64,000 nt of DNA from Chytridium lagenaria. Its lineage: Eukaryota; Chytridiomycota; Chytridiomycetes; Chytridiales; Chytridiaceae. The stretch's first letter is position 1; the number at the start of each line of letters is the position of its first letter. This document shows, one piece after another, positions 13,401-24,883 of the stretch. Made by a program: the position numbers and the translations under genes. The notes below the pieces were generated by a model, which saw only the letters and a list, made by a program, of their open reading frames with translations, searched no databases and had not been told where the DNA came from. The DNA is taken from NCBI GenBank assembly GCA_025449115.1, contig JAHLKC010000017.1, positions 62,001 to 126,000 of the forward strand. The letters are read 5' to 3'.

Positions 13401-13820
13401 TAGAAAAGAAGTAAGAGTGGTTGAGTGCATGGTAGCAGTGGTATATAATAGCAGTGATAGTAATCGCAATTTTGTTGCAGTAGTGGTAGTAGTAGTAAAA
13501 GTTGTATTGAACATAACGGTACTGGAAGTACTGGTAAAAGCTCAAGCCTAAGGCTACTCGCTCCGCAAGTAAATTACTCACCTTTACTCCCAACCAACAA
13601 GATGGCTACTTGATCATTCTTCTTTCCCCCAATGATCTTTGAAGGCGGAAAGTCGAGTCAGTTCCAAGATAAAACCATTAGGATTAATTACTTTTGAATT
13701 CAAAATCTGATGGATAGCGGTTGTAGCATTATCCAGATACGTATTTCCGTCTTCTCCTCTGGTCTGATGCATTGATGGACTCACGTCCAGGAGGATGAGT
13801 GTTGCTTCCTTGTTGGCCAT
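10458..13820 (-). CDS. Ku80, DNA double-strand break end-binding subunit (XRCC5 family)
   Basis: This is the larger subunit of the Ku heterodimer, which threads onto broken DNA ends, starts non-homologous end joining and protects telomeres. ATG at 13820 gives MANKEATLILLDVSPSMHQT, the vWA-like N-terminus. Next come FGFSMADLDMLKYI-type sequence, VGITVLEQHCKHLKWEKTIF with FTDAASP, and then the beta-barrel region (TYKLAQQAIEDDAETG; YKYGKDLVPFAEEDMEAMKL; KGFSILGFVHQTDV). A helical region follows (RMYQCMAFRAMNPDSNELPP; FIAGILPLPDLIEKAQPHL). The C-terminus has the DNA-PKcs-binding-type domain: DPVADFKAML, then LVQKSFATQLYGKAGRCIEA and LREGC. The last exon ends in the acidic EVEEAPVVEDVDDDEMVTR, with the stop at 10458-10460. 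Many short introns are present, and some joins are uncertain around 11600-12200 and 12600. Confidence 0.93.
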
Positions 13821-15075
13821 GGATGATCCTGGTCCGAATGATGGGATGGACTTGAAAGAATTTCAGCTTGTCAGACTTTTTGGTTTGGCATGCAAAGGCG
13901 GGAGGTTGACCTGCAATGCAAGTTGACGACGGGACATGCACTTACTACTCACTCCTTTCATCTTTCATTCAAAAAGTAGATTAATAACTAAGGATTATAA
14001 TGAAACTACATAAAAGTATGTTATTAAGACAATGGATATGGTTGCTTAAGTGTTTCTTTATATAACACATAATTACGTGCATAAAGGAATGACAGTGAGA
14101 CCTTGACGTGACGTCGAGACCTGACGTGAAATGACGAGGCGTGAAGTGACGTGTGTGGAATGAAGTCGTGAATTGGCCCATACATGAATTGGAGATGGAG
14201 GTAGGTAGAGTGGCAGTTTGCATAACATTACAGCAATACACATAACAGATGCATAAAAGCAGGGATCAATTTATGAAGAAAACGAACTAAGCATAAACAT
14301 GGCACCAGCTTCACTATGAAGAAGGGAGGAGCATCAATGGAATCAGTTTGAGCAGGAAGAGCTACAGAGCGAAATACAGGAAGACGGCCGGGTTGGATGC
14401 TAATGAACGGCACCTAATATCCCTAGCTCTCGATGATGATATTTTAACCAAGTGTACTCTTGTCTCAAGCGATACCACTTTATATTTACCCATCACGTCT
14501 TCTTCCTTTCCCCTCAAAAGTATAGTAAATGTTCAAATTCTCAAATAACATTACTCAAGCCATCTAACCCTATAAATAAAGTAGATTTTTGAATGTATTC
14601 TACGAGGAGCAGAAAGCCCTTTCTTCCTCTTTGAAATGAGGGGAAAACACACCTGGAACACTCTCAGTTTCCGAGTCCTTTTTTTTTTTTTTAACTTTTT
14701 GACTGTGAACCCCTCGGCTGACGCTTCCTGGAAAATTTGTGTTTCGTGTTTCACGCTGTTTGTGTTTTTTGGGTGGTCTGTCTGTGTGGTCGTTCAACAC
14801 CAACACAACGAGCGACGACGGCGACGGCGACGGCTACGGTGACGGCGATTTTTTGTTTGGAGATAAAGAACGAGTTGCGAGGAAAAGCGAGAGAGACGTT
14901 AGTCAACTAACGGTTGCGAAGCTTTGGGTGCCGATACTCTTATCATTTTGTAAGCATGCCTCGTTTGTCTTTGCATGGTTTGATCGAGTCGGAGGCTTAT
15001 TCTTCATTTTGCAGCAGTAACTGTGAACAGTTATCTTCCTTTACCTCTTGCTCACCACCCCAATATCCATCCAAA
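13821..15075. other. Divergent region between Ku80 and the SPRY gene
   Basis: This 1.25-kb stretch lies between two divergent starts. 14100-14160 holds repeated GACGTGA/GTGACGT words, which could be CREB/ATF-type sites or chance. 14813-14848 holds imperfect CGACGG/TGACGG repeats in the probable 5' leader of the SPRY gene. 14679-14692 is a T-run. No protein gene is supported. Confidence 0.4.
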
Positions 15076-18000
15076 ATGAACCGCATCGCTGCAGTATGGC
15101 CTTTCAAGAAAAAGGCAAAGAATGATCCAAATGATCCGGTTCCTCCTTACACTCCACCCTACGATCCTACAATGGAGCCTTTTATTCAAGGCATCTCTTC
15201 GGCGTCGCATGAAACGAGATTGGAGATTTATAACCAGCTCATCGCCGCCGGCTACTCGCATGCTGCGGCCTCATCGTTTCTGGATCAGCAGCAGCTGGAG
15301 AATGTCAGTCGTCAGGATCAGGATGCTGAGAACTGGCAACGTGAGTATTCGCTTTTGGACCTTTAAAGCTTCGGCGAGGAACAGGTCCGCCTGCAGTAGC
15401 AACGGGGCTGTTTTGAGCTTCGGAGAGGCAGGAGGCAGGAGCCAGCACCTTGGACAAAACATGACTTGCAAGGCGGGTTTGCGTCAGAGCAAGCAACCTT
15501 CACTTGAGGTTTCAATACTATTTCCATCGCCGCTTATACAAACTTTCTCTACTAATACCACTATGACACTTGGGCCGCTTCGTCTTTCACTCCGCACTAC
15601 CTCTCCAAGCACTCTCATGGCAATTTTAAACTGACAACGATACACTTTTAATTAGACTTCACGTATGCACCGGACGGTACAATTCTTAGTACGGAACTCA
15701 ATTACAATGCTGGAGCAGCATCATCATCATCCTCTTCAATAGCAAACTCTTCTCTTGCACATTACCCTCAATCCCATCAACATCAAGCACCACCATCACA
15801 AACCCAACAGGACAATAACAACATGGGTGTAGAAGAATACGAAGCAGCCCTACTCGAAATAGTTCTACAACGTTCCGCCGAAGAAGCTCGTATCCGCGCC
15901 GCAGAAGAAGCCGACAACGAAGCTTTCATGGCAGCCCTTCTCGCCTCCACAGCGCTTGAAGCCGAATCCAGTCCGTCTCAACAACGTCAAAATCCAGGAA
16001 AGGGACCTGCCACGTACAGAAATTCGGAGGATGCTTTCTTAGGAAGGGCATCGACTGCATCATCTTTTTCAATACCAACGGATCACGGGGAGGGACCTTC
16101 GCTGTTGAGTCATCAGTCTACATATGGAAGGGGAGTATCATCGAAAAGCATTGGTGTAGGTGGGAGCAATGGGCACGGAACGGTTCAGCACCAGCAGTGA
16201 AATCCCTGTTGTAGGAACCATCTCTGTCGTTTCTCATCCTGCAACAGACGGTGCCACCGCAGATTCTTTGATATCCCCATCAACAGAGGAGGGTTCCATC
16301 TACATTGTGGATGACGACGATGAAGAAGCCCTTAAACGAAAAACCTCATCCAGGCTCGCCACCATCATCGCGAACGTCATTGGGAGCTCATCCGATCCAG
16401 AAGCTGCCGCTGCTGCCAATGCTATCGCCGAGAGGATCACGAAGAAGGAGGCCGTAGATGCGGCCAACGCTGCTGCTGCGCAATGGAGGCTGCGGTGGCT
16501 GCGTATGCCGCTCAATCCGCTCCAACATCCCAACAACCCACCGTCGTCATCGTCACCCCCGGCTTTAGTATATGAAGATCCCTCGGCGATAGCACCATCC
16601 TCTTCAAATGATGAGATGCAACCACCTTTAAGACTTTCTGGATCGTCGTTTGGAACAGTGAACCCGATTGATGCGAATCGACCTGCGTCACCACCGAAAA
16701 GCCCGTCACCGACCCCTGCGACTCCTGCGACAACGCTTCCTACAAATTCTGAATCTACACCACCAATGCCACCCCCGAAAGACGCGGCATCTACACCGGC
16801 GCGGAAAACGACTGTCTCTGCCGCTGCTATTGCGGGTGTTTTGCGAGCTCACGCGATGAACGCCGCCGCCAGTTCTGCTGGCCGCGGTCCACTTGCAGCG
16901 CCATTAGCGCCGTCTTTGCCTGTTGAGAAACGAGAGGTACCACCTGTGGAGAAACGCGAGGCCGCCTGCTGAAAAGCGAGAGATATCAAAGGAAAGTGGA
17001 TCGAGGTTTAGGACTATGGATGAGTTGATGAAGGGTGTGGAGATGGGTTTGGAGTTGACGGGGGAGGAGGCGAATCAGTTGAGAGACTTTTTGTTTCAGG
17101 GAGGAGTTATTGGTGGGAGTGGCAGTGGGAGTGGGAGTGGTGGTGCAAGTGGGAGTCAGGATAGGAATGGAACGGAACCCACAGGACGGCCACAAAGCCG
17201 CAACCACCACCTCTTACAACATCCCAACTCCAACCGCAACCACAACCCCAACCACCAGCACCCACACCTCCAGCTTCAGCTCCGATCGAAAAAATTCATC
17301 CACCCTCCGATTTCGCTCTATACATCAACTCCCCCGTCCACATGCCTCATGTTTTTCTCCACTCCACGACATCTGTTGAGTTTGATCCAAAGCGCATGAT
17401 GGAACTCCCATCCCTCGATCCTTTCCTCTACTCCACGACCCCCTCCATCCCATCTACCATACATCTTCTCCCAGCCTTCTCCGCCCTTTCCAACCACGCC
17501 CTCACCCAATCCTCCATCTCCTCTATCCTCTGTCCTACTTCGAAGTCACCCTTGAATCCGCTGATCCAGATGCCATCATCTCTGTCGGTCTCGTCACATC
17601 CCCATACCCGTCCCACCGCCCTCCAGGCTGGCATCCCGTCTCTGTAGCATACCTTTCAACAGCTGAACGCATGCATTGCGTTGACGCCACCACGTCCTCC
17701 CCTCCTACCAACGATAATCGCCCAATCCAACAAGTCCGTAGTCCTTTCGGTATGACGTTTTCAGCGGGAGATACCATCGGCTGCGGGTATATTCCATCCG
17801 TCGGCGGCGTCTTTTTCACCCTTAACGGCGAATTCCTTGGGGAAGCCTTTTCCCTCCTCAACGCACCCCCCGACGCATCCCTTCACGGTGGGCACGCTCC
17901 AACCCCTGAAGAGCCCATAAAATTCCACGCGGCTATTGGTTGCATCGCGCCCAAGGTGACCTCCACCACCGAATTCGCGCCCCGCCTCTCCGTCCCGCTT

Positions 18001-19485
18001 GATGAACCTAAATGGCCCGGCGGGGATGGATGTCTTCTTCGTGTGAATTTCGGGGCGAACCCTGATGATGACTTTAGGTATGCGCCGGCACGCTTTGGTG
18101 GCGCCGGAGTTGTTGCGCTTGAGAGTGAGACGACGGAGATGGTGGACGGGGCTGTGGCGATGGCTATGGCTGCGAGTTTGGAGACATCTGCTGCGGAGGA
18201 AGCGAGGGCTGCGGCAGGTGGGGATGCAGGGCCGTCATCGCCTTTAGGGAAAAGCGGTGAAGCGGCGGCGAGGAAGAAAACCTGGGATTCGGATGCACGT
18301 GGTAGTTCCATTTTCATTGCGCGAACGGATACAACGTCGACTGGACCTAGTGATCATTCATCAGGTGAACCTGGTCCTGCTGTGGCCCCATTATCCGTCG
18401 TCACCCCGTCAACGTCATTCTACACGGATTCTCATACCGTCGCTACACCCACCACCATGCCTTCATCTCCTGCAAATTGGTATCCATCATCTCCACAACC
18501 TCCAGCAACCTACCCTCTTCAACAGCAACCCGCATACATTCACACCACATTTGCCCAACAACGCGTCCACGCCACCCCCGCCACAACCTCCGTCTCCGCT
18601 ACTTCCCCAACCCAAACGCGTCCCCCAAAACCCCTCCCCATTACTCCCCAAAAATCCGCCTCTACTCACCAGCATCCAAGTTGGAACCCACAGAACCCAC
18701 CCAACACATGGCCAAAGGAACGCTCATCGAGTATGACGGATCAGGGTGGCTCGAAATCGTGGCTTCGCAATCGTTTCAAACAACAACGGGAAGCAGCCGC
18801 ATTGGGCATGGATGCTACCCCAACAAGACAGGAAACCCGACTCCCTGTATCCCCACAACTCCCCCCTATCCACGCAGGAGGTTTCTTTATGATGGATTAC
18901 CTCATGACCGCGCCAACCGACAAACCCACGACATCACCCCTTCACTCCCCCATCAACGTGAAACCAAAACCCATCCCCAGTATCAACCAAACCCTCCCTT
19001 CTCAACCCTCCCCACCAGCCTCCCTATCACTCGTGGGAGGTGTTCGAAGTTCATCCCGGGTTCAACCCGATATCAACGTTAGCTGTTCCCACGTCTCCTG
19101 GGGCGTCGAGCGCGTCGTCGAATGCGACGATTGTGCCGAGTACAACTTATTTTGCGAGTCCGGTTCCGGCGAGACAGGCGGTTTATCCGTATGGGAATGT
19201 GGCGACGGGGGGTGGGAAGGGGATTGGACAGGGGGGGGGTGGGCAAAATGGGATGCAGATGGGACAGGGGGCATAGGACAAGGTGGAATGCAGATGGGAC
19301 AGGGGGTAGGGCAGGGTGGGATTGCGCAAGGTGGACAACAGGGTATAGGTCAAGGTGGGATTGGTCAAGGGGGTCAGGGGATTGGTCAAGGGGGGTCAGG
19401 TGGTCCACAAGTAGGTGGACAGGGGAGTGAAGTGAAAGCGGGGTTACCTGTTCCACCATGGTTAAGCCATGAAGAACGGAAATAG
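15076..19485 (+). CDS. SPRY-domain protein with UIM-like helices and Gly-rich tail
   Basis: This is a large multidomain protein, probably a cytosolic ubiquitin-pathway adaptor. Exon 1 is 15076-15340 (donor GTGAGT), and exon 2 begins at 15656 in phase. The N-terminus MNRIAAVWPFKKKAKN is followed by VPPYTPPYDP (PY-like) and a UBA-like helix pair (LEIYNQLIAAGYSHAAASSF). At 15826-15970 are two UIM-like helices, EEYEAALLEIVLQRSAEE and EADNEAFMAALLASTALE. A long Ser/Pro/Ala-rich linker follows, with a triple VEKRE/AEKRE repeat. The SPRY domain (about 17380-18090) contains YFEVTL, GWHPVSVAYLS, FGMTFSAGDTIGCGYIPSVG, GVFFTLNGEFLGEAF and LRVNFGANPDDDFRY. The C-terminus is Gly/Gln repeats followed by LPVPPWLSHEERK and a stop at 19485. 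Frame breaks near 16180, 16970, 17200 and 17550 need single- or double-base corrections. Ssh4/Ear1-like Rsp5 adaptors are the closest idea, but no membrane helix was seen. Confidence 0.8.
19240..19425 (+). repeat. Gly/Gln-rich degenerate tandem repeat in SPRY gene
   Basis: Repeats of GGNATNGGNCAAGGTGGG-type words encode runs such as GQGGIGQGGQGIGQGGSGG. The unit is 6-15 bp with variable order, so replication slippage and length variation are likely. Being a G-run-rich stretch, it is also a likely site of sequence error. Confidence 0.8.
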
Positions 19486-21019
19486 AACCGTATTTTTTAT
19501 CGTTTCATTGTTGTTATGCTTTTTATTCTTCTATATAGATTGTATGTTATGCTTTTTTTTCTTCTATACAGATTGTATCTTCTTTTTTGAATCTATATCG
19601 GTTCCATTGGACTCTTGCAGAGCGTTTCAAATATTTTTTCTTCGCTTCCACATATAATCAAGAAGAGCAATCTTTACCAATGATGGACCGGAAAAGACTG
19701 TACGGACATTCAACAAAACGAGCTACTGACAGTTGTTGTTTTTTTTATTTAACAGAAAGAAAAAAATATAAGGTCGTTGCATACACCCCACAACAACGTG
19801 TAAATAAACCAACGCGTTGACGCACTATCAAAAAACAACAGCAAACCAACCCCACCCCCCAAACACGTCATTCCATCATCTTCATCTTTTCCTCCTACAC
19901 CATAAACCCTCAAATATTGACGTAAAACCCCCAAATATTGTTTCGCCAACGCCATCAATTAGAGTATTTAAATGCAACCATTTTCTTACGCCACATTGAC
20001 GTCGTCAAGTCGAGCAATGGCGAGCTACCGTTTCTAAACATGCCCTAGAGAAGATGTGAACTCCTCAGGCCATGTCTCGAACATTCGACACAGCCTATTT
20101 CAACGCGTGGTGAGAGTGGGGGGCTTCTTTTTTTAAGTCAAGGCGCCATATGACGGGAAGATTCCAAGAAAACAAATTAGTAGAGAACCATACCCTCCCG
20201 GCCGACCTACTCAAGGGTAGTCAAAGTGTTTCTGGGAATGACAATAAGTTGCGCAGACAATCTCGCGCAGTCAAGGCGGCTCTTTTTATAAAAAGTGGTT
20301 GCGCGGGAGTGAGAAGCCGTGGGAGTTAAGAAGGTGAAGCGCCAAATCATGAGAAGGACCAGCAACCCCCGTGCATATGCGTCTAGATCATGAGAAGTTT
20401 TATGGCTTTGAGGAAACGATGAAAGGTTAAGCGTGGTACTCGGATTGACGGAGCAGAGGTATCATGACTACTTGTGCTCGCAATTGTTGATATTTTTTGC
20501 AGGCATTTCGGATGAATGCCGACGAGAAGTTTCACCAGCGTCGCGAGGACTCTAAGATCAGCGTTCCGTTGTTTTAAGCGTACACTCTTTTCTATATCGG
20601 GCGATAATTTTTGGCGGGCTACGTAAGGCGGAACGAACTAGACAGAAAAACTTATTGTAGCTTATAGATTTTTTAGGAGTTATATATTGGAGCTTCTGAA
20701 TGTATAAATGACTTTTTTGGCAAAAGTGACTTTAAAGAAACACTAAACTCGGCCCCAAAAAAAAAAGGACTGTGCGCAAGGTAAAGTAATTACATCTTAA
20801 TCATGCCAAACAGCAATCCCCACCAAATACGTTTTCCATTTTCGTAGTTAAAGCGACGAATCCCTCCACGCGCCCCCCCCCAAAAAAAATATAGAGGGAG
20901 AAAAGTCACGTCGTATACTGTTATCACCGAATTTTGTAAACATGAGCTTCTCTTTTTTTGTCATTACGCATTCTGATTTGATGTAAATAACAAGATATTG
21001 TGGAGAGATCGTTTAAATA
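19486..21019. other. Intergenic between convergent SPRY and STAND genes
   Basis: This 1.5-kb stretch lies between two gene ends. It begins with the duplicated 33-bp T-rich sequence of the SPRY 3' end. 20000-20640 is less AT-rich but has no convincing frame. 20690-21000 is strongly AT-rich. No RNA gene was recognised. Confidence 0.4.
19513..19578. repeat. 33-bp tandem duplication after the SPRY stop
   Basis: Two adjacent copies (19513-19545 and 19546-19578) of GTTATGCTTTTTATTCTTCT plus ATATAGATTGTAT differ at two positions. They lie just after the SPRY stop, probably in its 3' untranslated region. Confidence 0.8.
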
Positions 21020-21046
21020 TCAGAAATACGATGAGTTGATCCATAT
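21001..21046 (-). repeat. 46-bp dispersed motif at the STAND gene end
   Basis: This 46-bp sequence matches 29104-29149 at 43 of 46 positions, with no gap, and also matches the equivalent parts of the other array units at about 29484 and 29875. Here it covers the last codons of the STAND gene (IWINSSYF and stop at 21020) and the bases after the stop. The orientation is the same at both places. Confidence 0.85.
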
Positions 21047-24000
21047 GCTTGGCGAAATTTCAAATACCGTCGTGTACGCTTTCACAGCCGCGGTCAAATG
21101 ATTCGACGCAGACAACACAAGAAAGTTGACTGCAGATGCAAGCATTTTTGTCGATGTCAACCCCATTTGATCCAACTTTAACTTCACCTCTGTCCGCACC
21201 TGCGTCGTAAACTTGGATTCCGCTCCTTCTGGATTTTTCCCATCAAGCCCCGATTTCCTTGCCCCAAACTCGGCTTTCGCTCCAACCTCCTTTTCGGATG
21301 CGCGTCGTTTCTTCGGGTCCGTGAATGCATCGGGCGATACTTTTCTTAACGACGCTTTGGACCCCATCTCGTTCGTCCACGTATTTGTCGAGCTGGGACA
21401 CATGAATTTAATGACAAGGTCCATGTGCATCCTGTAAGGCGATTCATCGGTACACGCTCCCAAAATTACATTCACGACAGTCGCTCCAAGCAGCACTCCA
21501 AGAACTTCATCCAAGTCAGTTTTTTTAACCTCTACAGCGGGTCCTAGCCGGAACAGAGCAATCCGCGGGTCTACAAGTTGATGGATGGGTGGTGAAATCG
21601 CCGAGCAGAAGTGATGTGGTGATCAGACCTGTGCTTCCCTAAACATTGTTAATAAAAGTAGGAGATGATAGAATGTAAACCTTTGCCCAAGTAATCCACC
21701 GATCAAAAACATCGGCGGCCTCTACCGCTGCTCGAAAGGCTATATTAGCTTCCCTCACAAACCCACTCTCCAAGAACCATTGCCCAAACGTCACCCCAAC
21801 TTCCATGCTCACAGGGCTAACACTCGGTTCCCTCTCCACCATCTCCACAATGACTTTCATCAACGTCGTTTCAAGGTCGGACGATGTTGAAATCTCCCCG
21901 TCTTTGGATGCGCGCAGTCGTCGATGACGCTTCGATGCGTCAAGGGTGATGAGCCACGTGAAGGCTGGGAGTAAGTTTGTCACTGATACGTTGGGGCGTT
22001 GATGGGTGGGTTTAAGAGTGCTCGCGAGACCTTCGTAGGCTAACCATGAGTTTAACACTGGGTCTCCGCATAGCAGTGAGAGAGATTGTAGACCTTGGAA
22101 CGCTCTTGCAGCTGTAGATGGGGGTGAGCAACGAGTTGTGTCGCTGATTTGTGGTATATGCGGGGTATCGATAAAGTAAAAGACGATATCGGAGGGAGTA
22201 TTAATGGGACGTTTTTTGGCAGATGAGGAAGGCGGTGTGGTGAGGGTAGCGGAATGATTTATGGCGTGTTTCATGCGGTTGAAGGAACGCCATCGATAAA
22301 ATTTCCGGCCAAAAGGAGTTTTGGGGTAGTATATTTTCACAAGTTTGAAAACAGAGAGGATGGTTTCGTTTGCTTTCATCGACTGATTAAGACAAATAGG
22401 TTAGAATTTGCGTTAAGAAAAAAGGTGAATGAAATGAGGCATAAACTCACATCCCCTTTCTCTATATATGCCTCCGCCAACATCATCAACCACTCCGCTC
22501 TTTGCCCCACATCCAAACTCCCCCATCCTCCTCCCGCAAGTCCCATCAGCTTCTGCAAAAATATCCTCATCTCTTCCTCCAACCCTCCTTCCCAAAATGT
22601 CCTTGCAAGTGTCGCAACACAAGTCATAACCCCCACAACGTCATTCGCCTTTTCGCGATGATACGCAATCCGCGACATCATCAACGGAACCCTCTGTTGA
22701 AGATGCGCAGCAAAGCGAGCGTGAGTGGATTGCCTGGTTATGAAGTTCTGCGTGTCGTAAATGACTTGGGCAATGAGAATTGAACGGAAACCTAGAAGAG
22801 TTGAGGGAGGTTGACGGAGGGTACTGACTCGGTGGGGACGACGGTCGGTGTCAGTGTGCTCTCTGCTGCTGAGGTTGGAGTGGGAATTATGTGGGCGAGC
22901 AATGCCAAAGACGTCTGTGTCAAGGTGTTCCATGGGGACGATAAGACCTTCGATATCTTCGTCAAACGACAGCATTATTTCAGAGAGTGTCGCTGGACCT
23001 TCGATACCCGCCATAACGTCTTCGACAGTGAATCTCTTATTAAAATCAATTAGCTACAGTGGATTTCATAGAAGTGTCGAAATGCAGACCAATTATTCTT
23101 ACCTGCCCGAATATCGCCGCAGACGCAAAAATTCTTCTTAAATTGAACCCACACCTCTCATAAATCCCTTGCACCAGATCTAAAAACGTGGCCCCCGACA
23201 AGTCCAAAGCCGGCCACCTCCTTGATCTTAAAACTCCATCATCATCAATCACAAGCGGAGACGGCAAATCTTCCTTTGTCTGTTGCGCTGGCTGCGCAAG
23301 AGATATCCGTCTCCCCGACGTAAGATCATTACTCCCGGTATTACCATTATCCATGCTTAACGAAAACCCCGTCGGCTGAACTGTCGTATCCATGCTTGGT
23401 TTACGGATGGCGGAGGCTGATGACATTTTATGACGATTTAGAAAGGAGTCGTATGTTGATGTTGTTGTCCCGGCGTTGCCTGATGCTGGGGTGGGTCCCT
23501 GCGCTGGTGTTCCATGAAGTTGTAATTTCCCAACTGAAGATCTCGTACGCAGGACTTTACATAGCAACGATGTGAAAAGAGGATCACCTAAAGTAATTCG
23601 ATGTATCATCTCGCATAAAGCCATGTCAACGCGCTTAATGCCTGCACCTCGACCTCCCCATTGGAAACTTAGGAGTTCGGCAATGTTGGAGGGAGTAAGA
23701 GGGTCCAGAGTCAAAGGTTGTACACCAGGAAGGCTGGAGATACGATTAAGTTCCGGTTCTAGAATGGCTCCATGACTCATCGGACGTGAAAAGACGATTG
23801 TGAAAACCTGGTGACGGAGTTAAATAATGTAAAATAGATTCTATCAAACCTTGGGGCAGTCGCGTATTATGCGATACAGTAGACGAACTGAACAGGCATC
23901 AAGCCACTAATAGCATAGTTTAACTTCAACGCAGACGGACAAGAACACAAATCATTGACTTACTTGAAAGTCATCTACAATCAACACATATCGCTTCCCA

Positions 24001-24758
24001 ATGGCACACCCGTACTGCAATATGGCGACTACAGTAGAGATTGCCACATCAACTCGATCCTTTGGAGAAATTTCATCCACCCACCCTTTTACAGGCTTCA
24101 CCGCTCCATCCGTCAGATATGACCCAATCGAAGCTGCAGTGGCAGCGGCAAATCTCTTATCTAACCCCACAACATCGGCAGCAGCCTCCAATACCGCAAA
24201 TTGATTCTTGAAAATAGAGTCCTGCTCCATCTTCACCACTGACTGCGCGATCGTTATAATGAATTTTCGTAAAGCCCCAAACGCAACCCTCGCGCTGTGA
24301 TCTGGCACACACGATGAGAAACATAGTGAGATCGATGAGATCGCGCATTTACAATTCTTGATCTCATGTATAATTTCATTCGCAAGCATTGTCTTCCCAT
24401 GTCCCGGTAACCCCGTTATCACAAATCCGTTCCGATCATCCATCATCCAGTTTCTCAAATCATGCCGCTGCAATTCCGCAACCCCCTTCAACACCCTATT
24501 CCTATCGACCGGCAACGGAGAAGGATCTTGATTGTTCAACCATTTCAAAAAAGAGTCTCGCAAATGGTCGGATTGTTTTTCGAGACCGACGGGGCGGTTA
24601 CGGGGACCGCGGGCGCGGGACCATGATAATGGGAATAAGACGTCGACAAGTTCGATTATGGGCGTCATTTTAGCCGAACCGCGGACCATGAATTTGCCGA
24701 GGACGGGGAAGGTAAAGCGGCGAGAGTCCGGGGAGATTGAAGATGAGGTTGTTAACAT
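21020..24758 (-). CDS. Truncated cyclase tail fused to STAND ATPase (soluble adenylyl cyclase-like)
   Basis: The first exon (24758..23952) starts with sequence like the end of a class III nucleotide-cyclase domain (FTFPVLGKFMVRGSAKMTPI). It runs into a STAND-type P-loop ATPase: Walker A GLPGHGKTMLAN, then YVLIVDDFQ (donor GTAAGT) spliced to WLDACSVRLLYRIIRDCPK, then VFTIVFSRP. Later pieces are LTPSNIAELLSFQW, LGDPLFTSLLCKVLRTR, IYERCGFNLRRIFASAAIFG and RFTVEDVMAGIEGPATLSEI. Alpha-helical repeat-like sequence continues to the stop at 21020. This order (cyclase, STAND, helical repeats) is that of ADCY10-type soluble adenylyl cyclases, but the catalytic part is absent upstream. The product therefore probably cannot make cAMP and may be a regulatory STAND protein or a decaying gene. 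It could begin upstream, at the GPX-like ATG at 24883, if the frame is joined. Confidence 0.72.
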
Positions 24759-24793
24759 GGTTTGAGTGGCTTCGCAGCAGATAATTTTGTCGG

Positions 24794-24883
24794 TTACTTC
24801 GGGTATAGCTTTCCTTTGAGGGTGGAGAGGTCAAAGGGCTGCTTTTTGAAATCCTTGATTGCAATTTGGTAGAATTTCGACAT
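24794..24883 (-). pseudogene. Glutathione peroxidase N-terminal fragment
   Basis: ATG at 24883 opens a 29-codon frame, MSKFYQIAIKDFKKQPFDLS followed by TLKGK. This matches the N-terminus of non-selenium fungal glutathione peroxidases (MSxFYxLxxxDxxGxPFxxxxLKGK). After the LKGK position the resemblance stops abruptly: the expected VVLIVNVASKCG, with the catalytic Cys, is absent, and the frame meets TAA at 24796-24794. The fragment lies 35 bases before the first ATG of the cyclase/STAND frame. It may be a promoter-plus-start capture, an upstream ORF, or the remains of an insertion. A two-base correction near 24810 would fuse it to KAIPEVTDKIICC and the cyclase tail. Confidence 0.72.

Noticed and set aside
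14100..14165. Cluster of GACGTGA/GTGACGT words as a regulatory array
   Set aside because: The spacing is irregular and the words overlap simple GACGTGA repeats; too weak to call as a defined operator, so only noted in the intergenic entry.
16915..16985. Three VEKRE/AEKRE repeats resembling Kex2-type processing sites of fungal pheromone precursors
   Set aside because: The protein has no signal peptide and carries cytosolic ubiquitin-type motifs and SPRY, so secretory processing is unlikely. A plain degenerate repeat is simpler.
20000..20640. Possible tRNA or other small RNA gene in the 20-kb intergenic region
   Set aside because: No A-box/B-box pair with a foldable cloverleaf was found by eye on either strand.
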